A DNA stretch of 64,000 nucleotides from Arachis hypogaea (lineage: Eukaryota > Streptophyta > Magnoliopsida > Fabales > Fabaceae). The position numbers and the translations under genes are program-made. Below are positions 59,697 to 64,000 of the stretch, one piece after another; positions within the stretch are counted from its first letter, which is position 1, and every line of letters begins with the position of its first letter. The DNA lies in NCBI RefSeq assembly GCF_003086295.3, contig NC_092051.1:14686810-14750809 (forward strand). Direction: 5' to 3'. The notes beneath the pieces were generated by a model. It was not told the DNA's origin. It did no database searches and worked only from the letters and a program-made list of their open reading frames with translations.

Positions 59697-62600
59697 ATGA
59701 TTACTCTAGTTTGGAATGTAAGAGGTGCAGCTAGTGATGCTTTTAGGCGTACCTTCAAGGATATGATGAAGCAACATAAACCAGATTTAGCTATTTTGTT
59801 GGAAACTAAATGCAGCGGTGATAAAACAAAGAAAGTTATACAACATTTGGGTTTCACTAATTTCATCATTGAAGAAGCTCAAGGTTTTGCAGGGGGTATT
59901 TGGATTTGTTGGAATAGAAAGGACCTTAACATAACTAAATTCGAATCACATCGATAATACATTCATGTGAAAGTCCAGTATCAAAGAGATAAGGAATAGT
60001 TTTTGATGGCGGTGTATGTTAATCTATACAACCAAATGAGAAATCAGCTTTGGCCTAAACTTCTAAACATAGCAAACTCGATGGATGGAGATTGGTTGAT
60101 AGCCGGTGACTTTAATGAAATTAAGGATGCTTCGGAAAAAAAAGACGGAGCGGCTTTGGATATGAGAGCATGTAACAACTTTGTAAATTGGATCAACAGA
60201 TGTGGGCTGATTGACTTAGGCTTCATAGGATCAAGATTCACGTGGAAGGGTCAAAAATGGGATGGGTATGATAGGGTGTTCAAACGACTGGATAGGGCAC
60301 TCTCTAACCCTATGTGGAGAACCAGATTCCAACAAGCAACAGTTGAAGTTCTTACTAGAACCAATTCCGGCCATCACCCTCTTCTTATCAAATGTGAAAA
60401 AAAAAAAGAAATGGTGTTTATACTAGACCATTCAGATTTAAAGCCTGTGAGAGTTACATCTGGATTTTCAAAACTGCCTAAGAACAAGTTGGAACAAAGA
60501 AAACTCTCTACTAACAGCTATTGGAGAACTTAAAAAGACCTACTGAAGTGGAATAAGGAAATATTCAGGAACATCTTCAAAGCTAAAAGAAGACTTCTCA
60601 ACAGGATTGCGGGCATTCAAAGAAGTAATACGTATGGAGTAAATCCCTATCTAGACAAATTGGAGCAAGATTTGAACAAAGAACTAAATGATATACTAGA
60701 TAAGGAAGAGACATTTTGGATGCAAAAATCAAGACAGGAATGGATAGTAGAAGGAGATAGAAATACAAGATACTACCACACCAAAACCATCATCAGAAGG
60801 GGAAAAAACATAATTCAAAAGCTTCAGAACAAAGAGGGAAACAAGATTGAAGAAGAAGAAGAGCTAAAAGCACATGTCCTCAAACACTTCCAAGACATAT
60901 ACCAAGAACAGGTAAATATCAATCCAATTGATAATTTATCAGTTTTGATGCCTAATTTCAGTACCTCTAATTGTAGGAAACTCATAGCTATGCTGACAGA
61001 AATGGAGATAAGAAGAGCTATTTTCAGCATCGGATCGCTCAAGGCACCAGGAAGTGACGGACTTTCATCTCTCATCTACAAGAATAACTGGGAAATAATG
61101 AAAGGGAAGCTGTGCAATTTCATCTACTCCTGCTGGACCAAACCAAAACAGATAAAACAAAGCAACACTACCCTCTTGACGCTTGTCCCTAAGCTCAACA
61201 ACCCTGAGTTTATAAGTCAATTTAGACCTATTGCTCTTTGCAATGTGTGCTACAAAGTTATAACCAAAATCCTGGTTGATAGAATAAAGCCTCACCTTAA
61301 TGACAGAATTGCAGCTCACCAATCTAGCTTTGTTCCGGGAAGGAAAATCCAAGACAACATTGTGATTGCCAAGGAGATGATGCACACCATGAGAAGAATG
61401 AAAGGAAAAAAGCAACTTATGGCCATCAAAATTGATTTTGAGAAGGCATATAACAGGGTAGATTGGAACTTCATGATGAGAAGACTTCAAAAATTTAATT
61501 TTCCAAGTCATCTAGTCAATTTAATTATGAACTGTGTCCAAACGGTTTCTTACAGCGTCATTTGGAATGGTAATAGAACGGAAGAATTTGTGCCTAAAAG
61601 AGGCTTGAGACAGGAAGACCCCATCTCTCCCTACCTGTTTGTTATCAGTATGGACAAACTTTTCCACCTCATAGAAGACCGGGTTCAGAGAGGTTTATGG
61701 AAGGCAATTAGAGTGGGAAGGGAAGGACCTGACATATCCCACCTTATGTTTGCGGATGACCTTCTCTTGTTTGCTAAAGCAACAATAGATCAGATTAAGG
61801 AAGTGACAGGGGTGATTGAAACCTTTTGCAAAGCATCTGGACTGAAAATCAATGTAAAAAAATCCTCCATTGTTTTCTCTAAAAGAACCAATATATATGG
61901 ACATCCGGGATGAAATCACTAAATATTCGGGCTTTAAAGAATAAAGGGACTTAGGCCGCTACCTGGGGGCTATGATCACTAGCAACAGAAAAGGGAAAGA
62001 GAACTTCAAGGACATACTAGAGAGAGTCCATAACAAATTGAAAGGGTGGAAGAGTAAGTGCTTATCACTTGCGGGAAGACTTACACTAACTCAATCAGTG
62101 TTAAGCCCAGCTCTTAATTTCAGCATGCAATATGAAAGAGTACCAAGAGAAATCTGTTTAGAGGTGAAAAACTGCAGAGAAGCTTTATATGGAGAGATGA
62201 ACCAGATAAGACGAAAATGCATCTCATAAGTTGAAAGACCCTTTATCAACCGAAATATTTGGGAGGACTAGGATTCAGAAGGCTCAACACTATGAATGAT
62301 GCTTTCCTACTAAAAAATATTTGGCAAGCTATGGAGAATCCGGAAGCACTTTGGGTTCAAGTCCTTTCAAATAAGTACTACAAAGAAAATAGGTTGAACA
62401 ATCTTATGCAAGCAAAACAAGGAGACTCACCCTTTTGGAGAGAAATTATAAAGCTATGGCCTACGTTTTTAAACTACTCTATTCACTACATTGGAAATGG
62501 ATTATCTACATTATTTTGAAAGTAAAATTGGTTAGAGAATAAAGGGATCCTCATAAATAAAGCGTTAAATCTGGACACTGTGGATGCTGAAAGCTTAGTG

Positions 62601-63807
62601 TGGGAATGGACTAAGCAAAATGGCAAATGGGACATAGACAGACTTAATCAGAACTTGCCTCCTGAGATTGTGATGGAAATTATATGCAAACCACCACCTC
62701 AGACAGAAAATGATGACGATAGAAGAGGGTGGAGACTGTCTCACGATGGGAATTTCTCTATTAACTCTACCTACAAAAAACTCAGAAATTGGCCAAGTGA
62801 GGAGAAAACTGTTTGGAAACAACTTTGGAGTTAGAGAGGTCCACAAAGAGCAAAAATTTTCTTATGGACAGCCATGCACAAGAAATTGATGACAAATCAA
62901 AGAAGAGCCAGAATTTTTAGAGGAGCAGGGGACTGTACGCTATGTAATGAAGGACAAGAAGACATCTTTTATGTGCTGAGAAATTGTCCGAAGGCTTCAA
63001 CAATTTGGGTGAACCTAGTTAAAACAGACAAAATCCCTAATTTCTTTCAATTAGAATGGGATAATACAGCAACTAATACAGCAACTGGGGAAAGATGAAA
63101 AGTTAGACTGGAGGAACGTGTTTATTACAGCTTGTTGGAGAATTTGGCAATGGAGGAACAAAGAAATTCATGAACAACAGTATAGAAGACCAATGCAACC
63201 ATATGCAAAAATTAATAAAGAAGCCAAGGAAATTAAAAGAGCGCTTGAGAAAACTTACCTCGGACAGAGAAGAGGAAGAATTGAGAGGAATGTTCGATGG
63301 AACCCTCCACCGGCAGGATGGATCAAATTAAACTCTGACGAAACAGCTCAGGGCAACCTAGGAACTATCGGCTGTGGAGGAATTCTACGGGATGAGGAGG
63401 GACGCTGGATAGCAGGCTTCTCTAATAAAGTTGGAGTTGGAACAGTTTTCATGGCGGAACTCTGCAGTGTGAAGAAGGGATTAGAGATAACCTGGACAAT
63501 GGATTTTCGAAAAATTGTGGTAGAGATAGATGCTGGAGCAGTGATAAAACTCCTCAACAAGGGAGAAAGTTTGGCCTCCCACCCTAATGCTGTGGTCAGA
63601 GAGATATATGAATTAAAAAAAAGAAATTGGAATATTCATTTTATTCAAATATATAGAGAAGGTAATATGTGTGCAGATTACCTGGCAAAAAAGAGTTTAA
63701 CAATGGAAGCTGATTTTATTTTTTGGGATATACCTCCTTCTGACCTTAGGAGGATTATTAGTGATGATGAAAGAGGGGTTACCTTACCCCATTTAGTTTG
63801 TATCTAG
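59697..63807 (+). pseudogene. LINE ORF2 (endonuclease, RT, zf-RVT, RNase H), broken
   Basis: ATG 59697 starts MITLVWNVRGAASDAFRR, the endonuclease opening, with AGDFNEIKDASEKK and GHHPLLI. RT follows (GSLKAPGSDGLSSLIYKNNW, FRPIALCNVCYKVITKIL, FVPGRKIQDNIV, IDFEKAYNRVDW, FADDLLLF near 61752), then zf-RVT (CTLCNEGQEDIFYVLRNCPK near 62935). A class I RNase H closes it with all four acidic residues visible (NSDET, AELCS, EIDAG, NMCADYLAKK) and stops near 63805. Interruptions: stops near 59955 and 59998, a shift near 60410, and stops near 61911, 62227 and 62517. The RNase H stretch 63118-63807 is open. Confidence 0.93.
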
Positions 63808-63872
63808 GTTTTCTTTTGGGCTTTTCAGCTCCGTTTCATTACCAAAAAAAAAAAAAGATAGAACTCTTGTCT

Positions 63873-64000
63873 ATATAGGGTATAGTATATGCGAGTGTAG
63901 TTTAGAATTAGAGGTTATTCAATTCATTCGATAAAAACAAAAGAAAGACTAAATCTAAGCTGCACTCACCCCACCTTAAAGTAAATATAATTGTAACTAA
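63873..64000. other. LINE target sequence, right side
   Basis: No gene seen. It continues the pre-insertion sequence of 56990-57155. Confidence 0.4.

Larger units (their letters stand above)
57173..63855 (+). mobile_element. L1-type LINE with RNase H, near full length
   Basis: It is flanked by a perfect 17-bp duplication AGATAGAACTCTTGTCT (57156-57172, 63856-63872) and ends in an A-run. Order: leader, ORF1 with CCHC knuckle, ORF2 with endonuclease, RT, zf-RVT and a C-terminal RNase H. A 505-bp hAT-like MITE is inserted at the start of ORF1. Stops and frameshifts in ORF2 make it inactive. Confidence 0.94.

Overview
This is a nuclear window from a flowering plant, most probably a legume close to peanut (Arachis). 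The evidence is spliced genes with GT/AG introns, AT-rich gene-poor DNA, an embedded plastid fragment, and nested LTR, LINE, MULE and MITE insertions. The genus is inferred from remembered resemblance of the repeats and the FAR1/ULP1-type MULE proteins; no search was run.

Layout. 1-11527: a decayed Ty1/copia element (5' end outside the window) split by a non-autonomous LTR retrotransposon at 911-9007 that has matching LTRs, a tRNA-Asp-type primer site, a polypurine tract and a P/Q/Y-rich ORF but no pol. 12273-22158: a 9.9-kb MULE with a perfect 9-bp target duplication. It carries a broken FAR1-type transposase on + and, converging on it, a multi-exon gene on - ending in an apparently intact C48 (ULP1/SENP) protease domain. 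Its target resembles the sequence upstream of the germin-like gene at 43 kb. 22168-55143: a segmentally duplicated locus. It holds five copies or fragments of a small secreted-peptide gene with PIP-like SGPSxxGxGH motifs (one intact, 27844-28299), one germin-like gene (43021-43695) and two near-identical alpha-expansin genes (46957-47897 and 54101-55035). Insertions decorate it: a long-TIR element holding a 5.2-kb LINE, a 1.4-kb foldback element, a Tourist-like MITE, MULE derivatives and a 1.9-kb plastid insert. Several have an empty-site counterpart in the paralogous unit, so their order can be read. 57173-63855: a second near full-length LINE with a 17-bp target duplication, its ORF1 split by a 505-bp hAT-like MITE.

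Cellular genes. The likely functional host genes are the germin-like protein, the two alpha-expansins and one PIP-like peptide precursor. All are predicted to be secreted and to act in the wall or apoplast. The rest of the coding sequence is transposon-derived. No tRNA, rRNA or CRISPR feature was seen.
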